64,000 nucleotides of DNA from Eulemur rufifrons (Eukaryota; Chordata; Mammalia; Primates; Lemuridae), in the NCBI RefSeq assembly GCF_041146395.1, contig NC_091006.1:8810001-8874000 (forward strand), given 5' to 3'. Numbering within the stretch: position 1 is the stretch's first letter; each line of letters opens with the position of its first letter. A program made the translations under genes and the position numbers. The notes beneath the pieces were generated by a model that saw nothing but the letters and a program-made list of their open reading frames with translations, made no database searches and was not told the DNA's origin. This document shows positions 1 through 43,035 of this stretch, piece after piece.

Positions 1-51
1 TCCGCCTCCCAAAGTGTTGGGATTACAGGTGTGAGCCACCATGCTCGGCCT
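1..51 (-). mobile_element. Alu fragment (5' head of a minus-strand copy)
   Basis: The window opens inside a minus-strand Alu (cctcccaaagtgttgggatt, gtgagccaccatgctcggcc). Confidence 0.85.
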
Positions 52-226
52 CTGCTGCTCTTTATTTTTTTATTTTGTTTTTACCGTCTCTCCCTCCTCC
101 CTGCTGCTCTTTATTGGTCAAGCAAGTCACTGCGGCTCTTTCTAGGTAAAAGGGGCAGGGAATTAGCTCTTGCCTTTTGATGGGAGCGGTAGCCTAGCAG
201 TTTGAATCCACCACCGTAGCATCAGA

Positions 227-362
227 TCCCCACTTTACAGATGAGGAAGCAGATCCAGAGAGGGTAGGTTATTTGCCCAAGGTCACACAGCTCGTAGCTA
301 TTCAGTGGCAGAGTCAAAATTTGAGCCCGGGCAGTCTCGCTCCAGAGTCTGTGCCCATCGTC
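227..362 (+). mobile_element. MIR
   Basis: Text 'actttacagatgaggaagca', 'gcccaaggtcacacagctcg' and 'gagcccgggcagtctcgctc' is diagnostic for MIR. In the first MEGF8 intron. Confidence 0.85.
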
Positions 363-976
363 ACCACAATAAACAGAGAGATGAGGCTCTGGTTGGGGAC
401 AGAGGGGAACTATGAGGCTCCAAGATGAGGCCTTTGTTCAGGGGCAAAAGAAGGACTCTTCCCTCAGGGCTCTGTTCACCCCGAAACAGCTCTCACGAGG
501 CCCTTTGCTCACTGGGAGCAGCCTCTCTGCCAGGGGCTGCACCCTGACCCTCCGGCCCGGGCATATCTGAAGCTTAAGCATAGACAGGAAGAAAGAGACC
601 TCAGGAGCAGCGTGGTGGCTGCTCTGTGCGACCATGGGAGGGGCTTTCCTCTCTCTGCACTTTATCTTCGCATCTGAACCGAAGCAGGGGTTCAGCCTGA
701 TCTCAGGAGGCCTTTCTAGGGCTGATATTGTAATTCCTTCTCTGGGCTCCTGTCTCTCTGGCTGTCACAGCTCTGACCTCCCTGGTCTCATAGCCCTATG
801 AGACCCATAGCTATGAGACCAGGAGTCCCTCCAAGGCAGGGCCCAGGTCTGACCCATCTTTGAGCCCCCAGTATCGCTGGGAAGCAGGGTCTAGTGTTTG
901 CGGGTGGGCTGCATGGAGGTGTGGGGGGAAGGTCTGCTTTTGGACCTGGCCCTCCCCCGCCATGCTCACCTCCCAG

Positions 977-32916
<31,940 letters not shown>

Positions 32917-33074
32917 CCTGCCGCAGGGTCCTCAGCCACAGTATCTGAGTCGCCTGATGGGGCCACTCTGGACTTGGGGCCCCTCCACCTGGGGCCCCCG
33001 GACACTCTCTCCTCAGAGACCACTGGCTCCCTTCCCCCAGGGGTCCCCAGACAGGGCCTCCTTTGTTCTGCATT

Positions 33075-33900
33075 CAGCAGCTATTTATTGAGCACCTACT
33101 ATGTGCCAGGCACTGTTGTAGGCATGGGGCAAAGCAGGAACCGAGCGAGAAGTGAGGTTCCCCGATCTCATGGGATTTAGGTTCTAGTGAAGGGAGACAG
33201 TCGGCACACGTGTGCGTGTGCACACACACACGAGTGAGACGGCTTCAGACGGGGATACGTGCTGTGGAACCTCAGCGGGATGTGGCAGCAAGGGACCGCG
33301 GGGTAAAGTCGATTGGGCACCCAGAGAAGCTCGACTGAGAACGACCGAGAAGAACTGGCCCTGGGAAGAGCTTTGGGAACTGTTCCAGGGTGAGGGAAGT
33401 GCAGGGGCAGAGGCCCTGAGGTGGGAACCAGCTTATTTTGTTGAAAGGACCAGAAAACTGGCCATTATGACCCAGACCAAGTATCAGGAGATGAGGTTGG
33501 GGACAGGCAGGGGCTGGATGACCCAGGGCCCAGGTGGAGTTTGGGGTTTAATTCTCAGGGCAGTGGGAAGCTGTCGGGTGGCTTTTTGAGGTGGAGGGAC
33601 AGGATCCGACGTCCCTATTTAAGAGATCACTCAGCTATGGATTGGAGGGGACGAGAGGCAGCAGGGGGATGGGGTGAGGGCCGGGCCAGGCCAGGGCGGT
33701 GGCCGTCAGGATGTAGGATGTGTTTGTCAGGGTGAGGAGGGGACAAATCCAGGATGACCCCTAACTTTGTGGCCTGAAGCATGGGAATGTGGGGTGGTTT
33801 AAGGTGGGGCAGACTGGGGCTCGTGGGGAAGATCAAGAGTCGGTTTTTTGACACTGGAGTCGCCCTGTAGACATCTCTTCAGCCAGGTCCAACTGGGGAT
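33075..33900 (+). repeat. Ancient mammalian repeat, copy 3, inside the MEGF8 3' UTR
   Basis: Starts 'tatttattgagcacctacta', has 'gcagaggccctgaggtggga', 'gatgaccc..aactttgtggcc' and 'gaagatcaagagtcggtttt'. The longest copy in the window after copy 4. Confidence 0.55.
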
Positions 33901-34556
33901 GGAGACAGCAGTGTGAGTACTTCAACAGCAGGAATTGAGTGCAGGGACTCGGCAGCGCTGGTGAGGGCAGAGGCTGCAAAGGGAAAGATGGGACAGTGAG
34001 ATAACCCAGAGGTGAGCAAGAGCAGGAAGCTGCTGCCACCCCTCTAGGCTGGAGGGACAAAGCTCAGCACAGGTGTTACCCAATCTTGGGGCCAGGGTCA
34101 CCCAGTGAAGCTGGGACAACCGAGGCCTGTTCAGAGGAAGCCTCAGAGGGGGCAAAACCTCTGCCTGAGGAGCGGCCTCAGGTGGGCGCTGGAGGGATCC
34201 CAGGCTGGGGGTGGACATAGCGGGATCATCAGCGCATGGCTTTCTTCAGACAGTGCTGCTTTGATGATTTCTGGGCCCTCCTGAGGGGCTGCCCCGACCC
34301 GAGCCACCTCCGTGGACTTCTGAGCTCCTCTACTCTTTGAGGACCCCCCTGTCCCCAATCCTGGCAGTCTTCTTGAACTTGGGACTCTCCTTCTGCCCCA
34401 AGACTTCAACCCCCAGCTGCTTTTTTGGTCCTTGCGGGGCTGGGCACTGCATCTTCCCCTTGCTGGGGGCCCCAGTCCGAGAGGCCCTTGCCAGTGTGTG
34501 TATGTCGGAGGCGGCAGGGGCCACGTCCGAGGAAGAGGGGAGTGACCGAACCAACA

Positions 34557-34562
34557 AATAAA
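34557..34562 (+). terminator. MEGF8: MEGF8 poly(A) signal AATAAA
   Basis: Canonical hexamer followed within 30 bases by a GT-rich stretch (aagtgtggggaag, then gtgtccgagtg), as expected for 3'-end formation. Confidence 0.8.
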
Positions 34563-34764
34563 AAGTGTGGGGAAGACCCAGGTGTCCGAGTGCAGTCTGC
34601 GTGCAGGAGGGGGAGGAATGGGGCCTTGGCTCTCTGAACTGGCACCTGAGTGCTGGATAACCTGGACAGTTGCCCTCGTTGTGGGCAATTGATGGGATTT
34701 TCGGGGATTACTGACTATACGTGAGTTTTGCCTTTATCAGCTGCCTGTAGTCCCTGCCCTCCAG

Positions 34765-34970
34765 GATGTATGAACTTGCATTTCCTGAGCACCATATGTT
34801 ACATCATCTGCTTGGCAGGTACTGCAGTGGTTTCATTTGATCTTTCCAACAACCCTGTGAGGGAGGCGCTGTGTGATCCCTATTTTGCAGATGAGAAAAC
34901 AAAAGGTCACAGACATCATTTAGCTGTTGAGTGACAGCTGCTGTTTGAACAGTGGCCGTCTGACTCTCAA
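34765..34970 (+). mobile_element. MIR
   Basis: 'catttcctgagcaccatatg', 'caacaaccctgtgagggagg' and 'tattttgcagatgagaaaac'. Just downstream of MEGF8. Confidence 0.8.
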
Positions 34971-34991
34971 ATCCAGGTGACTCAAATCCAC

Positions 34992-35200
34992 GCAGGAGGA
35001 TCACTTGAGGCCAGGAATTCAAGACCAGCCTGGACAACATAGCCAGACCCCGTCTCTACAAAAAATGAGCTGGGTGTGGTGCTGTGTGCCTATAGTCCCA
35101 GCTACTCAGGAGGCTGAGGTGGGAGGATGGCTTGAGTTGAGGAATTTGAGGTTATGGTGAGCTACGATCACACCACAGATCCTGTCTCAAAAAAAAAAAG
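34992..35200 (+). mobile_element. Old Alu (J-like), 5' truncated
   Basis: Text 'gaggccaggaattcaagacc' and 'gtctctacaaaaaatgagct', lacking the strepsirrhine right-arm form. Ends in an A run. Confidence 0.8.
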
Positions 35201-35694
35201 CTTATCTACCCACTGCAGAGCTGATGAGCAGCGGGACGTGCTGCCTGAGAGACACAGTCCCAAGGCCAGAGGACAGTTTATCGTGCGTGGCCAGAACAGA
35301 GCTCAAGTTCTTCTTCAAGAGTCCTGCGGGCTGTGCTTGGACCCCTTAGGTCAGGTCTTTTCCTAGCAGTCATCCTGTGACTTTGCCCTCCTAAGCAGAG
35401 CATTCGCACTGTCACCTGGCCTCATCTCTGGGACACTGAGCCACTCTCTCTCCAACACCTGTCGGGGCCACGCACATACTCCTGCACGAACGCACCATAG
35501 TGCACTTTCGTCCTCCCTCCACATCAGCCTCTCAGCTCTCCCTTCTCCCTGGATGCACCTGGATGCAGGAGACGCGAGGTAGGGTGAGGGAAGCCTGGGC
35601 ACTCGAGGCCGGGCACCTGGGTTCTAGCCCGTGTGTGGCTACCAGCACACTGGGGACTCAGGGAAAGGTGGGACATTATGCTGAGGGCTTAGAA

Positions 35695-35875
35695 CCCTCC
35701 AGGCACTGTTCTGGGTACTTGGCCTGAGTCTTTTAATCTTCCCAATATCGCCACTGGGAGATACAGCCTCCTTTTCCTGGATGTGAAAGCGAAGTCTCTT
35801 GCCTAAGAACTCAGGGCCAGTTAGGAGGCGAGCCAGAGTCTGACCCGAGCCTGTCGGACTCTGTTGGCCCACACA
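35695..35875 (+). mobile_element. MIR
   Basis: 'ggcactgttctgggtacttg' and 'aactcagggccagttaggag' in MIR order. Confidence 0.65.
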
Positions 35876-35924
35876 TCACCTCCAAAGGCACTTCCCTTTC
35901 CTAAGCCCATGTCTTCTGTCCATG

Positions 35925-36830
35925 ATCATCTACAGTGGGCCCCACACTGATGTAGGTGCTGGGGACATAGCAGTGAACAAGGTCCCTGCCCTCGTGGAGC
36001 TGATAAGCCAGTGGGGTGCTGGGTAATAAGGAAATGACACAGTATGCTGGAAAGTGACCAGAAATGGCAGTGAAGGGAGTAGGGGCCTGGTGCTTGCGAT
36101 TGAATGTAAAGTGGGAAGGAAAATCTCTCTCATAAGATGCCGTGTGAGCAGAAGTGAGGGGGTGAGTCAGAGGGACATCTGAGGGAAGAGCATTCCAAGC
36201 TGCGGGAACAGCCAGTGCAAAGGCCCTGGGGCAGGAGTGTTCTAAACATTTTAGAGAAGAGATTCATGCGGTTGGAGCAGAGGGTGTAAGGGGGAGAGGG
36301 ACAGGGAGGAGACAACATCACAGAGGAAACAAGTGGCAGATCCTGTAGGTCCTTGGACCACGGTGAGGACTGTAACTTTTACTCTGTGGGGGTGGAGCCG
36401 TGGGAGGATTCTGAGCACGGCAGGAATGTGACCTGATTTAGGTGTTCGCAGGATTCCTCTGTGAGGAAGAGACCGAGTGGGTGGGATAGAGTGGGAAGCC
36501 CAGTGAGGGAGCTGCTACTTTTGTTTGCGTTGGAGAGGAGGGTGGCCGAGATAAGATGGGGGCAGCAGAGTGGGAGAAGTGGTGAGATTCTGGGTACATT
36601 GTGAAAGTAGAACCAACTGCATTTGTTGGCAAATTGGACAGTGGGTGAGAGAGAAAGTGACTGAGCAATGAAAGGGTAGAGTTTGCCATTTCCTGATGCG
36701 GGGAAGACTGTAGGAGAAGGAGTAGGGTTAGGAGAGTGGGGATCAGCATTTAGGTTTTGGACGTGTCAAATTTGAGATGGTTCTTAGGTATCCCGCGTGA
36801 AGATGTCACTTGATGGTTGGATATACAGAT
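35925..36830 (+). repeat. Ancient mammalian repeat, copy 4
   Basis: Includes 'gctggggacatagcagtgaa', 'gtgcaaaggccctggggcag', 'ccacggtgaggactgtaact' and 'ttaggttttggacgtgtcaa', in the same order as the other copies. Confidence 0.6.
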
Positions 36831-36929
36831 CGAGAGAGAGAGAGAGGGAGAGGGGAAGAACAGCAAATAATAGTAATAATATATTAATATTAGAATATTT
36901 ATTATTATATATCATATGATAGTGACATT

Positions 36930-37130
36930 AACAATGACTTACTGAGTTCACACTTTGGCCTTTCCTCCTGTCCCATCTCTTGTTCCCACAGTAGCCATTT
37001 GACACATTAGGGATTGTTATCTTCAGAGGGGAAACAGGTTCAGAAAGGGTTATGAAGTCATCAGGATAACACAGCTAATAAGTGGCGAGAGTCCAGGTTA
37101 GATCCCAGGCCTGTCCAGTTTTGAGACCTA
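36930..37130 (+). mobile_element. MIR
   Basis: 'gaaacaggttcagaaagggt' and 'aacacagctaataagtggcg' are MIR-like. Confidence 0.65.
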
Positions 37131-37270
37131 AACAGTTACTGATCTGCTGGTTGCTTTTGCAGTAAAGAAGGTTGAGTGAACTGGATAATCCTTAAAGATT
37201 TCTTTCAGCACCAGAGCCTTCAGCTTGGCAGTTCTCTGCTGTGGAGACAAAAGTCTCGCACACCTGTTAG

Positions 37271-37625
<355 letters not shown>

Positions 37626-37975
37626 AAACCCACAGGTATTGAATGAGTAGGGGCTCATTTCTTTGAACCTAGACTGTTCTGCCAAGACTGCCTTTCTGTT
37701 TTGCTTCTATTCGGGATGCAGGCAGAGCTCCAGCTAGGGAGTCTGCAGTTAAGGGTTCAGTGGTTTTACTTGGTCGGGTGAGGACGGTCACGCTTTGAGA
37801 GGGATGACTTGCCAAAGTCCTACACAGCGGCGTGGGTCAAAGGTCTGACGCAGGAGCTCCTGGGTCCACACCTAGGCATCTGTGGAGTGTCCCCACCTCC
37901 CTCACCAAACCTCTCTCTCCACCCAGATTCCTTCTCTGGGACAAAAAGGATGTAGGCAGAGTTGGTTTTCGGGTT

Positions 37976-37981
37976 TTTATT
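37976..37981 (-). terminator. CNFN: CNFN poly(A) signal AATAAA
   Basis: TTTATT on the plus strand, read as AATAAA on the minus strand, 112 bases after the CNFN stop codon. No other hexamer is closer, so the 3' UTR is about 140 bases. Confidence 0.75.
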
Positions 37982-38092
37982 ATGGGAGTATTTGTGGCTG
38001 CGGGACAGGGGCGGTGGGGCAGGCCCTCCCAGGAGGGGCCCGAGGAGGCCAGGCAGGACGGGTGGGGAAGGAGGGGAAGGTGCAGAACGTCC

Positions 38093-38182
38093 TTACTCTC
38101 GGATCTTCAGTTCCCGCGCCATCTGGCAGAGGGCGCAGGGCAGACAAAAGGTGAGGGCCGCCCAGTCGTGCCCGATGGAGCC
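38093..38182 (-). CDS. CNFN: CNFN coding exon 3
   Basis: Encodes [19 protein letters not shown] and ends at KIRE, then TAA. Acceptor ctctag. Confidence 0.96.
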   Translation of the reverse strand, partial: GSIGHDWAALTFCLPCALCQMARELKIRE

Positions 38183-38954
38183 CTAGAGGGTGGGGGGAGA
38201 GAGCGGTCAGCAGCGCTGCTTTGGGTCCCTGGAGTCCAGTCCCAGCCCCCCTGCTCCCGGGTCCCGGCCGCGCGCACCTGGATGCGGTAGCGCTCGCGCA
38301 TGCCGGTGCGGAGCGAGTGCAGGCCTCCGGGCAGGTAGGGCGCGCAGCAGCACTCGCCGAAGTCGTCGGCGATGCGACAGGCGAGGCACAGAGGAGCGAA
38401 GGTGCCGCAGAGACCTGGGCCGAGCGCAGGGCGGGCGGTCAGGAGCGGGGCGGGCGGGCGCCTCCAGCCGGCTCCCCGCCCCCACCCCAGGAGGGGGTTG
38501 GAGAAGGTGAAGAGAGAAGTCCCAGACGGAATGAGGGGTCCGAGGAGAGGGGGGTTTAGCGATTGGACGGTAGGGTTTGAAGGGGCAGTTGTGGGGGTCA
38601 CAACGAGGAGAGCTGAGGAGAGCTGAGGAGAGTTGAGGGTGCAAGGGGAGGCGGAGTGTGGGAGGTATGGTGTGAGGTCAGGGTCCTAGGGACTGTTGGG
38701 GGTCCGAGGGTTGGGGCTGAGGGTCAGAGGGTGGGAATTCAGACTCCAAGGACGCGAGGTGGGAGTGGGGTTCGTGGGTGTCCCGGGGGTAGGTAGTGAG
38801 CGTCCCTCCCCTCCCCCTTCCCCAGGGCGGGTGGACACTCACAGACGGGCATGTCGTTGCAGCAGTCCGTGAGACCTGTGTGCCAGTCACTGATCTGGGT
38901 CTGGTAGCAGCTGCTGGTGGCACACTGGGGCTGACTGGTCACTGGGTAGGACAT
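38093..38954 (-). CDS. CNFN: CNFN, cornifelin (three coding exons, 112 residues)
   Basis: A small cysteine-rich protein of the PLAC8 family that in human is laid into the cornified envelope of stratified epithelium, where it associates with involucrin and loricrin. Exons on the minus strand are 38,843-38,954 (start ATG at 38,954), 38,278-38,414 and 38,093-38,182 (stop TAA at 38,093-38,095). Lengths 112, 137 and 90 add to 339 bases, giving exactly 112 residues, the human length. Visible motifs are [40 protein letters not shown] and the C-terminus [14 protein letters not shown]. All borders are GT/AG. Its 3' end points away from LIPE and toward MEGF8, so MEGF8 and CNFN converge with about 3.4 kb between their poly(A) sites. 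No damage seen. Confidence 0.97.
38278..38414 (-). CDS. CNFN: CNFN coding exon 2
   Basis: Encodes [20 protein letters not shown] and the [10 protein letters not shown] core of the PLAC8 fold. Donor gtgcgc is weak but gives the conserved junction IQ|GS. Confidence 0.95.
38843..38954 (-). CDS. CNFN: CNFN coding exon 1
   Basis: Begins [18 protein letters not shown]. Acceptor two bases upstream of the ATG (ctgcag|cc atg in transcript sense); donor gtgagt. Ends with one base of a cysteine codon. Confidence 0.96.
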
Positions 38955-40098
38955 GGCTGCAGAGGTGGGGGCGAGGTCAGCCGGCAGCCTGGCATCGCCC
39001 CTGCCAACCTTCCCTCTGCCGGGCAGTCTGGGCAGGGCCACCAGGCCGCCCATTGAGGGGACACTACCACACCTCCCCCTTCCCTTCTGCCACATCTGGG
39101 CATCGACACCCCAGCCTGTCCCTGTTGCCGCTGCCTCCTGCGCAGCTGGTTGAGCTGAGGGTGGGGTCTCCTGCACATCTGAGGAAGGGTGGGCGCCACA
39201 TCTGAGTGTGGCCTGGGCGTGCCACCTCCTCCTCCACGTCTGGGCCTGGGGTGCTGGGTTCCAGCATTTCTGGGGCCTCTGGGGTGGAAGCCGGCGCCAT
39301 CCGTCTTCGAAGCCAGGGTGCCCAGGGGAGGGAGGCGGCCAGGTTCCGAGTACTGAGAGGGTTGCTGGTCCCTCCAGCCATCCCACCTTTGCCTTTCACG
39401 TTGTCGTGCATCTCAAACTGCATCTTGCTGGCCCTGAGGAGGTAGTGTTGGGGACGGCAGAGCGGCGACAGCGGTGCAGTCTGTCCAGGGGACGCTGGAT
39501 ACTGGGAGGGAGGGCGGGGGACTGGGGCACTGGGGCACTGGGGTCTGGGCTCTCAGGGGGAGAGGAGCTGGGGAGAAAGAGGCCCAGTCAGCCTGCCGGC
39601 GAGGAGAGACATGGGCTGGGGAATGGGTAGGATGGGGGCGAGGAACTCGCCCATCTTACAGCTGCCCGACAGACCCCAGAGGACCCTCCTCATACCTGAG
39701 GCAGAGCTGGAGAGAGAGACCAAGAGACAGAGACAGGTCGAGTCAGAGACGAGGAGAGGAAGAGATAAGAACCAGGTGCCCATAGAGATGCCACCAGTGA
39801 TGCCCATATGTGCCCAGCACTTTGACTCCTCGGCAAGCCCATTTCACAGATGGAACACTGAGGCTCAGAGAGGTGAAGAGAAATGCCGCACATCTGATGA
39901 CCTAGGCCAAGGGGGTTAGTAGAAGGGATGCTGGGGCTCAGGACTTCCAAATTCAACTCAGCACTACTCAGGCTCAGGAGGCGCCCGGGGCATTGAGAAA
40001 GACAGAAGTCCAAGGAGATAGACAGCTGGAGATATGAAGGGAGACAGAGCAGAGGTACCCGAGCTCAGAGACGAAGGCTGCTGGAGGGGTGCTCCTAC

Positions 40099-40155
40099 CT
40101 GCAGGACCGCGGTGGCAGTGATGGAGACACAGGTGTGGGTGACACAGGCACTGAG
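40099..40155 (-). other. CNFN: CNFN 5' non-coding exon (start approximate)
   Basis: In transcript sense a donor caggtaggag falls at 40,099/40,098, giving a short leader exon ending ...gcggtcctgcag. The 5' limit is placed about 27 bases downstream of the TATA box; it is inferred. Confidence 0.6.
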
Positions 40156-40180
40156 TTCTCAGTCTTGCACCAGGAGGCAC

Positions 40181-40187
40181 TTATATG
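40181..40187 (-). promoter_or_regulatory. CNFN: CNFN TATA box
   Basis: Transcript-sense text CCGCCCATATAAGTGCC places a TATA-type box 25-30 bases before the proposed start of the leader exon. A GC-rich stretch lies just upstream. This suits a tissue-restricted epidermal gene. Confidence 0.6.
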
Positions 40188-40369
40188 GGCGGCCACGCTG
40201 CCTGGGCGGGGCCGTGACAGAGGTGCCCAGGGAGCCAAGCCGGTCTGGCTGACCCTCTTGCCCCCACCGGGATTTCCCGCCTCCCTCTCCCTTCCCCACC
40301 CCCCACTTCCCCTCCTGCCTCACCCCCCAGGACCCAGGAAATGCTGTCGGTGGATGGGGGGCTCTAGGG

Positions 40370-40740
40370 ATGAGACGGGGCGGAGACAGAAACAGGAGTG
40401 GGCAGAGGAGGAGACAGAGAGATGGAGAGAGGGCAGAGCGGGACACAGCTGGGGCAATGTGCAGAGACCAAAGGACAGGGAGAGAGAAATGGGGAGGGGA
40501 CGCAGGGACATGGAGAGATGGGAGGGAGACAGGAAGATGTATGGAGAAAGAGACAGAGAGGCACACAGGTCTGTGGAGAAATAACAAGAAAAGGGGAGAC
40601 AGGATCCAGAGAAGAGAGACACAGAGTGGGAAGGGTGGAGAGGCAGGTGGGGGACCACTGCAGGGGCTTAGAGAGAAGGAAGGGGGAGGCGGGGAGAGGG
40701 CAGGGGGAGAGAGAGGCCGGTGTGTGGGGGAGAGCGCAGT
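40370..40740. repeat. Purine-rich low-complexity tract upstream of CNFN
   Basis: Runs of gagacagagagatggagaga-type text with few pyrimidines. Begins about 200 bases upstream of the CNFN TATA box. No gene is supported here despite long open frames. Confidence 0.7.
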
Positions 40741-41993
40741 GGCGGTCTCTCTCATCACAGTGATGTCCCCACTTCCCTGGGAGATGGGGGCATTGTCCTC
40801 CCATTCAGGGCCAGGAGACACATGGGGGGCAGTGTGTTTTGGGGAGTGACTCATGCTGGAGCCAAAGTAAATAAACACACCTCCCCCCACCTCCATATCG
40901 GGAAGGGAGGAGGCTGGGAACCGAAAGCCGTGGTTCCGGAAGGAGGCGCGTGTGGCCCAGGACTCCTGGGTTCTCACGGAGCAGAGGATGGGGGGCCTGG
41001 ACTGCTGGGTGTCATTAGGCTGCACACGCCCGAGTAGGGTGGGGGTCCTGGGGTTCCAAGCTGCTGGGCTCCTGAGGGGTGAAGGAGCTGGGGGCCCGGA
41101 GGCCTGAGTCGCCAAAGTCTCCCCTCAACAAGCCTGACGGGGTTGGAGGTGACTCAGTGAGGGAAGCAGTATTAGAGCTGGGTGGGGTTCCCAGCACGGG
41201 TGTCACCCCAAAAATGTAGGAGGCACCAGAAGATCGGGGTGTCACCATGTCACCTGCAGAGAAGGTGGTTCACCACCCCACTGGGTATGGGCATGGGGTG
41301 ATGGCAGTTGGATCAGTCTGCTGGCCTGGGAGCCCAGCCCCCCAGCACGCCAGGGCGCAGCCTTGGTCTCCCAGCCCCCGCACCCTGTGCCTAGACCTGT
41401 GGCCAGCGCCCGTCCTGCTGCCTGAATGTCTGAGGCACATCGTCACCCCACTTCTGTGTTAGTATCCCTTTCTCCCGGTCTCTGCATCTTCATCTCTCTG
41501 GCTCTGAATCTCTCTTTATTTCTTTCCTCATATCTACAAATCTGTTTCCAAATCTCTGGTTCTGTCTCTCCCTCTCCGGGTCCCTCTCCCCCCAGGCTCT
41601 GTGTCCCTGTCTCCTATGTCGGGATCGCTCCTCATTGCTCCCCGTCTCTCCCCATCTGCAGGCCTGCCCCGTGGAGGCAGCCATGGGGCCCCATCCCCTC
41701 CGCTGTCTAGGCTCTGGGTGCAGGTGACTCAGGGTCAGTCACCCCTGAGGACCCAAGGGCTCCCACGATGACATCTGAGTTGTCCTCAAGTTTCCTCTCC
41801 CCGCTCCTGACACAGCCTGGGGGCCCCAATTAGATACAGCAACTCACGCAGATGAGGAAATCGGGACTGGGGAAGCTGTGAGGTGGCTTGCTTGGGGGTG
41901 AGGGGAGGCCCGGGGGCAGGAACAGGAGAGGCTTGGGGGGCTGAGGAGTGACAGTGGCAGTCACCAGCCATCTGGCTTCGATGGCCCCTCAAA

Positions 41994-42185
41994 TAGGGTT
42001 GCCACCCAAAATACAAGATGTCCGGTTAAATCTGAATTCCAAATGAACAGTGAATACTTTTTTTAACATAAGTATGTTTCATGCACTATTGGGGACATAC
42101 TTATACTAAAAAAGGATTCATTGTTTATCTGAAATTCAAATTAAACTGGGCTTCCTATATTTTATTTGCTAAATCTGGTACCCTA
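41994..42185. mobile_element. Palindromic MITE-like element
   Basis: Left arm (tagggttgccaccc...) and right arm are complementary nearly throughout; both contain 'aagtatgt' and its flanks at the hairpin tip. Ends read TAGGG and CCCTA, so a TA target is possible. Family not assigned. Confidence 0.65.
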
Positions 42186-42839
42186 TCTTTAAGACTAGGA
42201 ATTCAGAACCCTGGTCCCCTCTTTTCCCCAAACCTAGGAGTCCAGGCCCTCAGCCCTCCCTCCTCAGGACCTGAGAGTCCAGGTCCCAGTCCCTTAGAAT
42301 GAATGGGGCACCCAGCCTCCTACTCCCTCAGGACCCAGAGTCCCGCTGCCAGCCCCTTTCTCCCCAGAACGCAGGCATCCAGGCAGGTCTGAGTCTAGTT
42401 GCCCAACATGGGTTTCATAAGGCGGGTTGGGCCATCCGTGGCCCCAGTGGAACCGGTCAGGCTGAGCGGACAAGTGAGGTGGGCCTCCTTCCTATCCTAA
42501 ACCTGCTGTTTCCTTGAGAGCCAGCCCAGAGGGGCTGGGAGTGGAACAGGAGGGACTCAGATCTCTGGGTGTGTCCCTCTGTCTGGGTTTGGGTGTGTTG
42601 TGTCTCTATGTGTGGTTGTGTGACTCTCCGGGTGCTGTGTGTCCATGTGGGGATTGTCATGATGTGTTGTGTGTGTCTGTGGTCTGCGACGTGACATGTG
42701 AAGGGGTCTCTTCTATTTGTGTGTTTGTATTGCCCTCCTGTGATTCTACACACTGTGCACCAGTATTTGGATGTGTTCTCAGTTACTGTGGCTCTGTCAC
42801 TCTAACTGGATTAAGGCAGCAATTACTTATTGAGTGGTA

Positions 42840-43035
42840 GCCTTATGTGATGGACTCTGGAGCCAGAAAGCCTGGGTTCAAATCCCGTCTGCCTTTTACT
42901 GGCCGTGAAACCCTGGGCAAGTCACCTCTGCACCTCAATTTTCCAGTACGTAAAACGGGTTGTTGCAAAGGATTAAATGAATTAATTTATGTAAAGTGCT
43001 GAGAATTGTGCCTGGCACATAGGAAACATTTTGTG
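42840..43035 (-). mobile_element. MIR
   Basis: 'cctgggttcaaatcccgtct', 'ccctgggcaagtcacctctg' and 'tgcctggcacataggaaaca' show a minus-sense MIR. Confidence 0.85.

Larger units (their letters stand above)
32917..34580 (+). other. MEGF8: MEGF8 3' untranslated region
   Basis: About 1.66 kb between the stop codon and the poly(A) signal, with no intron seen. Much of it (about 33,075-33,900) is an old interspersed repeat beginning with the MIR-like text 'tattgagcacctactatg'. The exact cleavage point is inferred from the signal. Confidence 0.75.

Noticed and set aside
40159..41115. Minus-strand open frame of 318 codons upstream of CNFN
   Set aside because: It reads through a purine-rich low-complexity tract and gives serine/proline/leucine runs. 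No family resemblance and it overlaps the CNFN promoter.
42868..42890. tRNA-like B-box text (gggttcaaatcccg)
   Set aside because: It belongs to the tRNA-derived head of a MIR; no cloverleaf can be built around it.
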